DNA from: a virus
Length of the DNA: 43,823 nt
Direction: 5' to 3' (one strand)
IMG/VR virus record: IMGVR_UViG_3300010367_000075
Location: 1-43,823 of that record
Shown in pieces: positions 35,486 to 43,819 of the stretch. Made by a program: the position numbers and the translations under genes. The first letter of the stretch is position 1. Each line of letters begins with the position of its first letter. Under the pieces are notes generated by a model that saw nothing but the letters and a program-made list of their open reading frames with translations, had not been told where the DNA came from and searched no databases.

Positions 35486-38091
35486 CGCAGCGGCACCCCA
35501 GCTTCCGGCACAACCTGTTTACGCATACCCAGCCCCGCTCTTATAGAGTACTGCTTAGCGGCTTCAATCGCCTCCTGTGTCCCAAACGTCCCAAAGCGGC
35601 CCTCCTTGTACGCCTTCATAATCGCAGGGTTATCCTTCAACTCGCCTTCGGCGGGCGCATTCGCAGTCGCCTGGCCCTTCCCAAACAGCTTCGCGCCTTT
35701 TCCATACTCATCCAGTATGGCCCTATTCCCGAGATACTCTGGGTTGGGTTTGTCCGGCGACCCTGGATCAAACAGCTTCCTCGTATCCTTCCCTTCGTTG
35801 ATGTAGTCATTCACAGTGTTCTCGACGAACATCTGATAGCGCCGCTCCCGCATCGGCCCATTCTCATCCATCTTAACACCAACGCCGCCTGTCATATGCT
35901 TCAGCGGGAACAGTACCCCCTCCGCATCCTTGAGGAGTTGGGTAATGTGGGGCTGTATGAATTGGCGCTTCGCATTGTTCTGGAGCAATAGCACGTTGTT
36001 GAGGTCTTGGAACTGATGCCAGGTGATGCGCTGATCGACGGGAGTCGGATCGGCCATCAGTGCGGCGATGTCCGAGGTCTTGGTCAGCTGGGGCTTCCCA
36101 TTCACCCCTGCGCCCAGCCGCTGGTACGCCTCGATCCTATTGACTTCAGATTGGGCCGCACTCGGTTGCGGGTGATTGGGTGCGTTCAGCGCCCCGATCA
36201 AGTTCTCGCGCATCTTTAAGCTGAGGCGCTTATCGGTGCGGATCTCTGCGTCCGAGGGACGGTTGGTTCCGCCAGGGACCATACGCTCGTAATACTGCCC
36301 GCCTACCTCTTCATCCGTCTTCGCTTGTGCCAGCGCCTTCTCCCGCTCCGCGTGCATCTTCTGGTTATATGCGATGTTTGCGTCCTGCCGCACCGAGTGC
36401 ACATAGGCGTTCCACACCTGTGGCTTCGCGTCGGGCGGCAAGAGCTTCGCGCCCTGTTGGAGCTTCTCCAAGAGGCCGGGTATCTCTGAGTCAGGGAAGT
36501 CGCCGGGCTCGTTGGGTGGGAGAGGCGGCATCGTTGGGCCACCTCCGGTCTGACCGGGCGGCGCTGGTGATGTTGTGGAGGGCGGAGTGGCTGTGGCGGG
36601 CGGAGTGGCTGTGGCAGGTTCCCCTCGCAGTATCTGTTGCGCCCGTACCGTGTCACCGCGCGCAACAGCCGCTTTATAACGTGCCTCTACATCCATTGGG
36701 CCCGGCGCATCACCACCAGTCGTAGGCGGTTGATCGCCACCAGCCGTCGCCGCCGGTTGCGCCGGAGGGGTCGATCCTCCCGATAGCGCCGCATATTTTT
36801 GTGTGGCCGCAAGGCGTTTTGCATCTGCTTCTGGAGTACGCTTGCCTTGCTCAAAGTCGTTCTGGATGTCACGCAGCTGTTCTGCCGTTGTCACAGCGTT
36901 TACGCGGGCACCCTCTGGCCGACTACGCAGTTCTTGAAGGGCGAACTGGGCTTGCTGCTGCCACGTTGGGCGCGGTCCAAACTGCTTTTGCATAGCCGCC
37001 AGCCGATCAGCGTTATGCCCATACATCCCGTAGCCAGGCGGCAATCCTTTAGAGGCTAAGTATGCATGATCGTGAGTTGCCTCTGGGTTGAAGTTAGACT
37101 CGACCTCGGCCGCGGGCGTGAGTACTGCTGCCTCGTTAGGACTTGCACCAATAGAGCGCTGGTAGTTGTAATGCTCTCTTCCCATTGGACTGATCGCGCC
37201 CTGCGTTGCCCCGCCCTTCACCAAGTTCGGTTGCGAAGTGATTGGGGGCAGTCCATTCTTCATCCGATCTACGTCGTACTGCGTGCTCGCAGCCGTGGCC
37301 TTTTGCAGCAGGTTGTCGTATTGATCGCCCAACTCATCTTTGTGGTCGAGAACGAACTGTTTGCCTTCGGGGGCGTTGCGCACTATGGCATCGTTGGCCC
37401 AGGTAGTGGTTGCGGCTTGAACGGTCTGCGTTCTGTGGAGCTTGATGGTTTCATCGGAGGCGCCACTCAAACGCAACGCCTGCTCGCCCGCCACCAACGA
37501 CGACTCCAGGGCCGACTTGAGCCGGGCAAAGTCGTTGTTGTTAGAGGCGACCGCCATCTCGTTCAATCCGAGCTTATAGGTGTCCTTGGCCGTCTCGGCG
37601 GCGTGCTTGTTGTACTGCTCATCGTAGTGTCGCCCTATCGCAGACAGCGCATAGTTGCGGTAGCGGTTTACATCCTGATCGAACAGATAAACTTGACGAG
37701 GGTTCTTAAGCTGCGCGCGGTGGTCCGCGAGCATCGCATCCACGGCTTGCCGAGCACCATCCCGCTTCTCTAAGGCATTCTTTCCCTGCAACCCCAGATA
37801 CCCTACATCGCCTGCTACCGAGGGATCACCGTACAGCGCCTTGTTAACCTTGTCCTCATAAGAATTCCGCTGTTCATCCACCGTCACCTGGTCGTAGAAC
37901 TGCTGGGTGCTCTCTAGGTGCCCGGCCGCCTTCTCGAGCGACGCGCCAAGGCCGCTCAGGGCCCTAGCGGTTGCGCCGCCGAACGCATCTTCGGGCGCAC
38001 GAATTTCCTGGTACGGCGTGAGCGGAACCGGAGACGGCTCCACCGTGGGCGCTGCGGGGGTCAGGTAGCCACTTGCTGGTAAAACAGGCAC
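35482..38091 (-). CDS. Internal virion protein with putative tail-lysozyme domain
   Basis: 869 residues from GTG 38091 (AGGAA upstream). Residues 60-260 are helical (core or ejection protein). Residues about 310-400 hold a lysozyme-like segment: AAEVESNFNPEA (Glu329/Glu331), then GYGMYGHNADRLAAMQKQFG and WQQQAQFALQELRS. The E-S-x-F-N-P, G-x-x-G-x-x-x-x-R-L-x-A and Q-x-x-F-x-x-x-E-L pattern is that of Phage_lysozyme2-type tail lysozymes. A Pro/Thr-rich linker (about 425-535) follows, then helical sequence to the end. Probably opens peptidoglycan locally during DNA entry. The catalytic glutamate is inferred. Confidence 0.8.
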   Translation of the reverse strand: MPVLPASGYLTPAAPTVEPSPVPLTPYQEIRAPEDAFGGATARALSGLGASLEKAAGHLESTQQFYDQVTVDEQRNSYEDKVNKALYGDPSVAGDVGYLGLQGKNALEKRDGARQAVDAMLADHRAQLKNPRQVYLFDQDVNRYRNYALSAIGRHYDEQYNKHAAETAKDTYKLGLNEMAVASNNNDFARLKSALESSLVAGEQALRLSGASDETIKLHRTQTVQAATTTWANDAIVRNAPEGKQFVLDHKDELGDQYDNLLQKATAASTQYDVDRMKNGLPPITSQPNLVKGGATQGAISPMGREHYNYQRSIGASPNEAAVLTPAAEVESNFNPEATHDHAYLASKGLPPGYGMYGHNADRLAAMQKQFGPRPTWQQQAQFALQELRSRPEGARVNAVTTAEQLRDIQNDFEQGKRTPEADAKRLAATQKYAALSGGSTPPAQPAATAGGDQPPTTGGDAPGPMDVEARYKAAVARGDTVRAQQILRGEPATATPPATATPPSTTSPAPPGQTGGGPTMPPLPPNEPGDFPDSEIPGLLEKLQQGAKLLPPDAKPQVWNAYVHSVRQDANIAYNQKMHAEREKALAQAKTDEEVGGQYYERMVPGGTNRPSDAEIRTDKRLSLKMRENLIGALNAPNHPQPSAAQSEVNRIEAYQRLGAGVNGKPQLTKTSDIAALMADPTPVDQRITWHQFQDLNNVLLLQNNAKRQFIQPHITQLLKDAEGVLFPLKHMTGGVGVKMDENGPMRERRYQMFVENTVNDYINEGKDTRKLFDPGSPDKPNPEYLGNRAILDEYGKGAKLFGKGQATANAPAEGELKDNPAIMKAYKEGRFGTFGTQEAIEAAKQYSIRAGLGMRKQVVPEAGVPLR

Positions 38092-38103
38092 TTGTATGGT
38101 TCC

Positions 38104-38616
38104 TTACAGTGGCTTATACTTCGCCCATTTGTCTGAGAAGCTCGCAGCCCCACTCAACAACGATCCCGCCGCGCTTAGATACCCAGCACTCTGCGAGGCG
38201 CTCGCCTTCTGCTCATCGAGCGCGGCCTCGGCCAGATAGTTGGTGCCCTGTGTCTCGTAGGACCGTGCCCGCAGCGCGGCGTTCTGCACGATGTTCGCTG
38301 TATCGAGCCTATATACTTGCGCCGATCCCTCGCGAGCGTCTTCCAAAGACGGGCTGTCAAGCGACAACCCGCTTGCGCTCTGCGCTGCCCTTATCGACCC
38401 CAAAGCGGAACGCGCCTTGAGGTCTTGGGCTTGCGCAGAAGTTTCCCCTGCTTGCGAGGCGTACTCAGCGTTCTGTTGCGCTATCTGGGCGTTGTTCCGC
38501 GCCACTTGCGCCTGATACCGGCCTGTACTTGCCGCAGCAGTGCCTTGGCTGATCCCGCCAATCGTGCTTACCAGCGTACTCGCTGCTGTAGCGCCAAGCA
38601 TTACCTGAGGGCCCAT
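38104..38616 (-). CDS. Small internal virion protein
   Basis: 170 residues. Begins with a hydrophobic Ala/Gly segment (MLGATAASTLVSTIGGISQG), then a long Ala/Gln-rich helix (YQAQVARNNAQIAQQNAEYA, SQAGETSAQAQDLKARSALG), the S-G-L-S-L-D/x-S-P-S element, and a final Ser/Ala-rich helix. This is the pattern of the gp14-like internal core proteins of T7-like and BPP-1-like phages. It sits directly before the two large internal proteins. ATG 38616 or the ATG at 38602 (overlapping the previous stop as TAATG) are both possible starts. Confidence 0.75.
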   Translation of the reverse strand: MGPQVMLGATAASTLVSTIGGISQGTAAASTGRYQAQVARNNAQIAQQNAEYASQAGETSAQAQDLKARSALGSIRAAQSASGLSLDSPSLEDAREGSAQVYRLDTANIVQNAALRARSYETQGTNYLAEAALDEQKASASQSAGYLSAAGSLLSGAASFSDKWAKYKPL

Positions 38617-38693
38617 ACCACCATCCCTACGAGAATTGCGACCAGCACCACCACCACCACAAGCATAAGCTCGTTAAGTTCTCTTTCACTCAT
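38601..38693 (-). CDS. 30-residue single-span membrane peptide
   Basis: MSERELNELMLVVVVVLVAI followed by LVGMVVWALR: a charged N-terminal decapeptide and a 17-residue, Val-rich transmembrane helix. The ATG overlaps the stop of the GNAT-like gene by eight bases, and its stop lies inside the start of the next gene, so all three are coupled. Short charged-plus-helix proteins of this type occur in other phages as holin-like or entry proteins. In the absence of any other obvious holin it is a candidate; evidence is composition and coupling only. Confidence 0.55.
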   Translation of the reverse strand: MSERELNELMLVVVVVLVAILVGMVVWALR

Positions 38694-39120
38694 TGTGCAG
38701 CACAAACATCAAGTGGCGTTCATGCGGAGTTATCTTCGCCCCACACCATTGCAGCCATCGTTGCGATGCCTTGTAGTCCGTCTCGATCTCTCCGTAGAGC
38801 ACACGGTATCGCTCGCGCATCATCTTGATCGCGGCCCTCGAGAACCGCAAGAAGTGGATCGGGTAGTCGTCGATTATCGAGGTACCAAGCATCCAAATGT
38901 AGGCACTGTTGTCGAGGAGTTGTGCGGCCCGCAGACCCCACAGCACCGCAGGAACCCCTTCGACAAGGCCCACATAATTCGAGATGCTCTCAGACATTGC
39001 CGCTTGGATCACTTCGGTCGGGTTCCCCTGTCGTATCAAGTTGATCCGGTCCCGATCTCGCAGGAACGGCACGATGGTAAGAGCGTCGTGGCGCTCCGCA
39101 CTTCTAAAGCTCACGTTCAC
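38686..39120 (-). CDS. gp13-like internal virion protein, GNAT fold
   Basis: 144 residues from GTG 39120 (GTGA overlap with nozzle). Core: SESISNYVGLVEGVPAVLWG, then QLLDNSAYIWMLGTSIIDDY, FLRFSRAAIKMMRERYRVLY and ASQRWLQWCGAKI. The N-terminal Y-V-G-L-V-E-G-x-P-x-A strand pair, W-M-L-G and the end R-W-L-x-W-x-G-A-x-I are those of the GNAT-like phage proteins related to T7 gp13 (DUF2833). In T7, gp13 is needed for assembly but not retained in the mature virion. Acetyltransferase activity has not been shown. Confidence 0.82.
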   Translation of the reverse strand: MNVSFRSAERHDALTIVPFLRDRDRINLIRQGNPTEVIQAAMSESISNYVGLVEGVPAVLWGLRAAQLLDNSAYIWMLGTSIIDDYPIHFLRFSRAAIKMMRERYRVLYGEIETDYKASQRWLQWCGAKITPHERHLMFVLHNE

Positions 39121-41771
39121 ATCACATCCCCTTGAGCCAACTCTGGCATAATACTAATCACCGTGGCCGGGTACGGATCATCCTGCTGCACGCACACCCA
39201 TCCTCCAATCGAAAAGATTTGGTCTAGCCAGATACGCTGGTCGCCGCTATAGAGGCCAAACGCGCCATACGGCAATAGGGGCTGCTCGTCCGTCGAAGAG
39301 GCACCCTGTTTCCACGGTGCCAGTGTGGTGAAGGAGGAGCCGTACTTGAGGCCAAGAGCGTCGCGGACCCTCACGCTTGCAGCAGCCACCTTCTTCCGCT
39401 TCCCCTGGATGGAGGTAGCCTCTGGCGTCTCGACGTACAACGGTTGCAACTGGGCCTGGAAGCGATAGCCTACTACCACCTGCGATCCCGGCGTCGTGAG
39501 CGTGATCGTGCCGCCCACCACCGTAAACGGTCCCTGAGCTACGCCATTAACGAGCGCGTAGACGGTCGTACCCTCGAAGTGGTCGAGGCCCGTGATGGTG
39601 CTCAGCACCGGGTCCATACGCCACAGTCCTGGATACAGGGACTGGGAGAAGAATGGGTGCGCCGGGTCTATCGCGAGCGTCACTTGTGTCGAAGATATAA
39701 ACTCGGTGATGGTGCCGCGTGACCATACCGCATGTACCTCCTTCCCCACATCGCCGAGGGCAAACACCGGAGCCGATGCTACCGCAGCCACCGTCCCGGT
39801 CTGCCCGCCGACATCCAGCTGCGCGGCCGGATAGTGCGAAGCGATTGACAGGGCACCGTCGAGTTGCCAAGCATCGCTGGCTTGGAAGAATTGCTGTTGT
39901 GCTTGCCGCTCTATCCACCGCACCCCGAACCTTAGCACGCTGAAGTAGACTGCGTTGATCTCGCCCTCTTGGATCGTGGCGATCGCCTCTACTATCCCAT
40001 ACGGAGTGTCGTGCCGCGCCCAGCCCGCAATCTCCTGCGCCTTTACATACGTCAGGGATAGAAGGGTGCCCGTATCGAGTATCGCCCACACCACCTTACT
40101 CGGAGCGTCGGCATAGGCCCAATCAAGTACCCGCGCCTGCGTAAAGAAGTGGTTGGATAGGATTGTAATGTCAGCGCCAGCGTAAATGTTGGCGTAGAAG
40201 TTGTAGGTCAGTTCGTTGACGCTGCCCTCAGTACGGATGTAGAGGATGTTGTGGTCGATGACGATTGGCTCTACGTCGGCTGCGCCAAATTGCGATTGTG
40301 GCACCACCACTGCATTAGTCGCAGTCACCGCGACGGGATTACCGGCAGTGGGACTTCCACCGGTCAGTTGGACAACATGGGAGTTGGTGCCGATAAGGAG
40401 GCCGCCCGGCAGCGAATGGAGCCAGAAGATACGGGACACCTGTTGATCGAAGATATCGAAGCGGAAGGCATCTCCATCAGTGATGGGATTGCTGGTACGG
40501 AAGTCGTCGGGCGCACCAGGCCTCGAGGCCGTAAGCGAGGTCGGCTTCTCCTCACTTGAGGCGTAGATAAGGCGCTGCTGGAAGATGCCGAGTGCGGCAG
40601 GGTCGAGACCGGTCGATGGACCGACGGTGAAGGCAGCCGAGAAGCCGGTCCCAGCCCCGGTCGCTGTCGCGGTCGGAGCGGTATAGCCATGCCCTGGATC
40701 AGCAATGTAGAGGCCCACAATACCGCCAGCCACTCCCGCCTTGTTCGTGTCGAGCACCGCATACACCACCGCGCCCGACCCGGTAGTATCGCTGACAACA
40801 ATTAGGGTGCTCTCGGGGATGTATCCGGTTCCGGGAGCGGTGATCGCGTAGCCCGTAAGAGCGCCGGGAGCGAACGGGTCGTTCGCCGAGATCGGCGCCT
40901 GCACAAAGTCTGGGACGATGTTCGAGTCGGTAAAGCTGGTGCCGTAGGAGTAGCCCGCGAAGCCGAACTGCTCCGAGGGTGCAGGAACCCGGTTGCCGTG
41001 CGCCGGGAGCGCCTTCCACACCTTGTAGTACTGGGCACCCGTGACCGGCTGCCAGAGCACTGTCACGGTCCCTGCTGTGACCGCGATGTTGATCCCGGCG
41101 TCGCTGAGCACCGGTACACTCGGAAGGCTCTCCGCCCCATCGGCGTTAACCGCAGACACCGCATACATATACCGAGTCTCGACTGCTGGAGCCGGAGTGG
41201 TCCCGGTCGGCGCATCACTCACAGTAGCGGAGATCATTACCGGAGCCGCGATGTCCGGCACCGACGACACCTCAGTCAACGTCCAGTTGTCATCGGCAAG
41301 CCGCGACAGCTTCTTGCGAGTGTGGCCTCGACACGCGAGCCACATCACATCAGCCATCTGGACGTAGTGGAGGCCGCGCAGATCGCCTTCTGCGTAAGGC
41401 GTTGCCACAGTATAATCGCTGCCGCCACTCTGTACGAAGCCAGCATTCGATCCATTCGGGTACGCAGCGGTCCCCGGGTTCTTGACAAACTTGATCTGGC
41501 CTGGGCTGAACACCAGCACATAACTCTGGCCAACATCCGGCGAGAACTGGAACGGGATCAGCCGCGCGTAACCAGCGGATGCAGGGTAGCCGAGGAACTG
41601 CGTTCCCGGCCGGATCGTAGCACCACCCCGAGGATCAACGTAAAAGTTCCGTAGGACAGCACAGCCGCTGGCGTACTTCTGTATGTCCTGTCGGCCATAG
41701 AAACCGGGACTGATCTCACCGGTAGCGAAGGAGTGCTGCGCCAGCGAGATCGGGGCTTCGCGATCAGGCAC
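39117..41771 (-). CDS. Tail nozzle protein (gp12-like tail tube protein B)
   Basis: 884 residues from a GTG directly after the adaptor's stop (TAG-GTG). Start: HSFATGEISPGFYGRQDIQK, YASGCAVLRNFYVDPRGGAT and IRPGTQFLGYP, which are highly characteristic of podoviral nozzle proteins (F-x-x-G-E-I/L-S-P-x-x, C-x-x-x-x-N-F, R-x-G-T-x-F). Residues about 180-270 hold an inserted fibronectin-III-like domain (ETRYMYAVSAVNADGAESLP). The body contains repeated YxVW and ILSNHFF elements and ends with a beta-rich C-terminus. Forms the distal tail tube; longer than T7 gp12 (794). Confidence 0.88.
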   Translation of the reverse strand: MPDREAPISLAQHSFATGEISPGFYGRQDIQKYASGCAVLRNFYVDPRGGATIRPGTQFLGYPASAGYARLIPFQFSPDVGQSYVLVFSPGQIKFVKNPGTAAYPNGSNAGFVQSGGSDYTVATPYAEGDLRGLHYVQMADVMWLACRGHTRKKLSRLADDNWTLTEVSSVPDIAAPVMISATVSDAPTGTTPAPAVETRYMYAVSAVNADGAESLPSVPVLSDAGINIAVTAGTVTVLWQPVTGAQYYKVWKALPAHGNRVPAPSEQFGFAGYSYGTSFTDSNIVPDFVQAPISANDPFAPGALTGYAITAPGTGYIPESTLIVVSDTTGSGAVVYAVLDTNKAGVAGGIVGLYIADPGHGYTAPTATATGAGTGFSAAFTVGPSTGLDPAALGIFQQRLIYASSEEKPTSLTASRPGAPDDFRTSNPITDGDAFRFDIFDQQVSRIFWLHSLPGGLLIGTNSHVVQLTGGSPTAGNPVAVTATNAVVVPQSQFGAADVEPIVIDHNILYIRTEGSVNELTYNFYANIYAGADITILSNHFFTQARVLDWAYADAPSKVVWAILDTGTLLSLTYVKAQEIAGWARHDTPYGIVEAIATIQEGEINAVYFSVLRFGVRWIERQAQQQFFQASDAWQLDGALSIASHYPAAQLDVGGQTGTVAAVASAPVFALGDVGKEVHAVWSRGTITEFISSTQVTLAIDPAHPFFSQSLYPGLWRMDPVLSTITGLDHFEGTTVYALVNGVAQGPFTVVGGTITLTTPGSQVVVGYRFQAQLQPLYVETPEATSIQGKRKKVAAASVRVRDALGLKYGSSFTTLAPWKQGASSTDEQPLLPYGAFGLYSGDQRIWLDQIFSIGGWVCVQQDDPYPATVISIMPELAQGDVM

Positions 41772-42572
41772 CTAGTAGACCCCTCCAGCATCCTCAACAA
41801 ACGGGAAGTTGGACCAGCCACTGCCGTGCCACGCATTCCACGCAGTTGAAGTGCGTGCCCTAATCCAGTCTGGAGTATGGTCGGTCAGTGTCCAACCCTC
41901 ATTGCCGTCACGAACCCGCGCCTCGATAAGCGCATCCCGTGCTATCGCAAGCTGATCGCTGCGCATAGCCCGTGCCTGCGCCTTATCCTCGATACACGGA
42001 ATTGCAAGGCGGGCCGCGAGGGCCGCAACGAAAGCGCGACGGAACCCGGCGTCCCAGGCATCCGGGTACTGTACCAACCCTGTGTAGACGAGCATCGCTC
42101 CCAACTGGTTTGTCGCGATGACTCGGGTGGACTCGGGGTTGTGCCCTTCGGTCGATGCCCAATCACTCTCGATGTCGTTGACGAGCGGCGCGTCGGTCAC
42201 AATGAATGGAGCTGGACGGTTCCACGCAGGAGCAGCGGCCAACGGGGCACCGCTCGCGTCCAGCGCGTAGGCGTCCAGTCCGAGCACCCACCGGGCGTGT
42301 ACGCAGTCGTTCGGCCACTCGTACATATAGGCCCAAGGTTGCGGCACGTTTCGGTTGTTGTGGTATTGTCCGCAGGCATCGCCTCGTAAGTCGATTTGCC
42401 GCTGCCTTCGGGCGAAGTTCCACGGAGCCGCTGCGTGCATCATCCGCAGCATCGGATCATAATTGCGCCGTGCTACGTTCGCAGCCCTCGATCCTTCGTG
42501 GATGTCCCCGATCTCTGGAACCCCGATCTCATCCAGAGCTTCATTTACGATGTCATCCGGGGTTGTTGGCAT
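41772..42572 (-). CDS. Tail adaptor (gp11-like), paralogue 1, next to nozzle
   Basis: 266 residues: starts MPTTPDDIVNEALDEIGVPE, then IHEGSRAANVARRNYDPMLR and AAPWNFARRQRQIDL, the hallmark of gp11/TTA-like adaptors (I-x-N-x-A-L-x-x-I-G, helix, W-x-F-A-x-R). The C-terminal helical half contains AALAARLAIPCIEDKAQARA. It fills the space between portal and nozzle, allowing the tail to attach. AAGGAAA precedes the ATG. Two further full paralogues and one fragment lie immediately upstream. Confidence 0.87.
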   Translation of the reverse strand: MPTTPDDIVNEALDEIGVPEIGDIHEGSRAANVARRNYDPMLRMMHAAAPWNFARRQRQIDLRGDACGQYHNNRNVPQPWAYMYEWPNDCVHARWVLGLDAYALDASGAPLAAAPAWNRPAPFIVTDAPLVNDIESDWASTEGHNPESTRVIATNQLGAMLVYTGLVQYPDAWDAGFRRAFVAALAARLAIPCIEDKAQARAMRSDQLAIARDALIEARVRDGNEGWTLTDHTPDWIRARTSTAWNAWHGSGWSNFPFVEDAGGVY

Positions 42573-43113
42573 CAGGTTTCCTTTCCTGCGGATGCGGTGC
42601 GAAGCGGCGCTCTAGCTTCTTCGACAGCGCCATAACCATCAACTCGATGAAGTCCTCGTACCAGATAGCTGGATCGTGAGTGTGGACAATGCAGGTGAGG
42701 ATCGGGGCCGGATCGTTTCCGAGAAGGACGTAGGTCTGATTGGTGCCGGTCTTAACACGGAAGCGCATAGCGCGCGGTCGCCAAATCGGCATTGTGTGCG
42801 CCCTCGGCTTCAAGGCCAGCGGCACCAAACACTCTTCAGGTTGTGCGTACTCATAGAGCCACGGCATATCTGGGTAGAGGGCTGGTTCCCACGGTGTTTG
42901 CTCGTCGTAGTACGCGGGGGCCGTCTTGCTCACCATCAGTGGAACGTCCTCTCGTGCCCATTCCGGCTGTGTCCGTACCAGCAGGGCGTCGCGAGTCTCG
43001 CTCCACATATCCCGTGCCACGACTGCCTCTGGCGATCCATCCCAGAACGACCCTATACGCTGCTCGTGCCCGATGATCTCGAGGGCCTGGTTGACGATGT
43101 CCTCAGGCTTCAT
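42553..43113 (-). CDS. Tail adaptor-like protein, paralogue 2
   Basis: 186 residues from ATG 43113 with AGGAGG seven bases upstream (the frame extends to 43209 but lacks such a site). Starts MKPEDIVNQALEIIGHEQRI, GSFWDGSPEAVVARDMWSET, RDALLVRTQPEWAREDVPL: the same N-terminal pattern as paralogue 1. C-terminal: IWYEDFIELMVMALSKKLER. The last 20 bases overlap paralogue 1. Because it is shorter, it may be a specialised adaptor or a second ring component. Confidence 0.8.
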   Translation of the reverse strand: MKPEDIVNQALEIIGHEQRIGSFWDGSPEAVVARDMWSETRDALLVRTQPEWAREDVPLMVSKTAPAYYDEQTPWEPALYPDMPWLYEYAQPEECLVPLALKPRAHTMPIWRPRAMRFRVKTGTNQTYVLLGNDPAPILTCIVHTHDPAIWYEDFIELMVMALSKKLERRFAPHPQERKPDANNPG

Positions 43114-43595
43114 TGCCGCTCCTCCTTCGCAGGGGCCGGAGCCGCGATCAATCGCTGGAGACGGTGCGCCAGGGCCTGGATCACCATCGAGGTGAAATCC
43201 GGGGGCCAATCGGCTGGATCGAGTACGCGATCGGTCACAGCCGCTGTGGCGACCTCAGCCGACGTCAGGATCAGGCGCTCCCCGCCCGCGTAGCTTTCGA
43301 CCCAGCGGCTTGGCTCCGGGTCGTATGGGTCGAACACGCTCGAATAAACATCGAGCACCACGATCGCGCTCGCCGGCCTCCTGTACGAGAGCAGCGATTG
43401 CACCGACGACACCCGTTCGAGGCGATAGAAGGCGCGAGCGAACATCCAAGGCTGCACCGACAACACCGCATCGCGGGTATCGGCATAAGCGTTGAGAGCA
43501 ACCCGCGCCTCCGGCGTACCGTCCCAGATCGAGTCGATGTGCCGCTTGTGCCCGATCACATCGAGGGCTTGGTTGCATACCAGTTCAATGCTCAT
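43110..43595 (-). CDS. Tail adaptor-like protein, paralogue 3
   Basis: 161 residues from the ATG at 43595 (TGATG overlap with the upstream gene). Starts MSIELVCNQALDVIGHKRHI, DSIWDGTPEARVALNAYADT, RDAVLSVQPWMFARAFYRLE, then a beta-type middle and a final helix (WPPDFTSMVIQALAHRLQRL). In the first 55 residues it matches paralogue 2 strongly (N-Q-A-L-x-x-I-G-H-x-x-x-I-x-S-x-W-D-G-x-P-E-A), so the two arose by tandem duplication. Four-base overlap with paralogue 2. Confidence 0.8.
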   Translation of the reverse strand: MSIELVCNQALDVIGHKRHIDSIWDGTPEARVALNAYADTRDAVLSVQPWMFARAFYRLERVSSVQSLLSYRRPASAIVVLDVYSSVFDPYDPEPSRWVESYAGGERLILTSAEVATAAVTDRVLDPADWPPDFTSMVIQALAHRLQRLIAAPAPAKEERQ

Positions 43596-43790
43596 CACAT
43601 ATCCCGTATCCTGCCAATCCCGGCAAATCCCAGCGCCTCGTCCATCTTCAGCTTAGACGCCTCGATCCTGTTCTCAAGTGCAAATGCAAGGCTCGAGGCG
43701 AGCATCCGCACAAAAGCTGTGTGATAGATCGTGTCCCAGAACTCTTCCTCCACCGCCTTGGTGTAGATAATCCAGAGCGCCTCGACCTGG
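43595..43790 (-). CDS. Tail adaptor-like protein, paralogue 4, C-terminal fragment (cut by right edge)
   Basis: Only the last 65 or so residues are present: VEALWIIYTKAVEEEFWDTI, YHTAFVRMLASSLAFALENR, IEASKLKMDEALGFAGIGRI, then RDM. The W-D-x-x-x-x-x-A-F-V-x-x-L-A-x-x-L-A pattern equals the C-terminal helices of gp11-like adaptors (compare IQALAHRL in paralogue 3). The frame continues to the window end, but the last 33 bases are sequencing adapter and must not be translated. The rest of the gene and the capsid gene's end are missing from the window. Confidence 0.68.
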
Positions 43791-43819
43791 GTGTAGATCT
43801 CGGTGGTCGCCGTATCATT
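43791..43819. other. Illumina P5 adapter sequence (assembly artefact)
   Basis: Read on the minus strand, 43819 to 43791 equals the 29-base Illumina P5 flow-cell adapter letter for letter (it starts AATGATACGGCGACC). Bases 43820-43823 are A, as seen when a read runs off the end of a fragment. This is therefore not phage DNA, and the true sequence ends at or before 43790. Confidence 0.97.
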
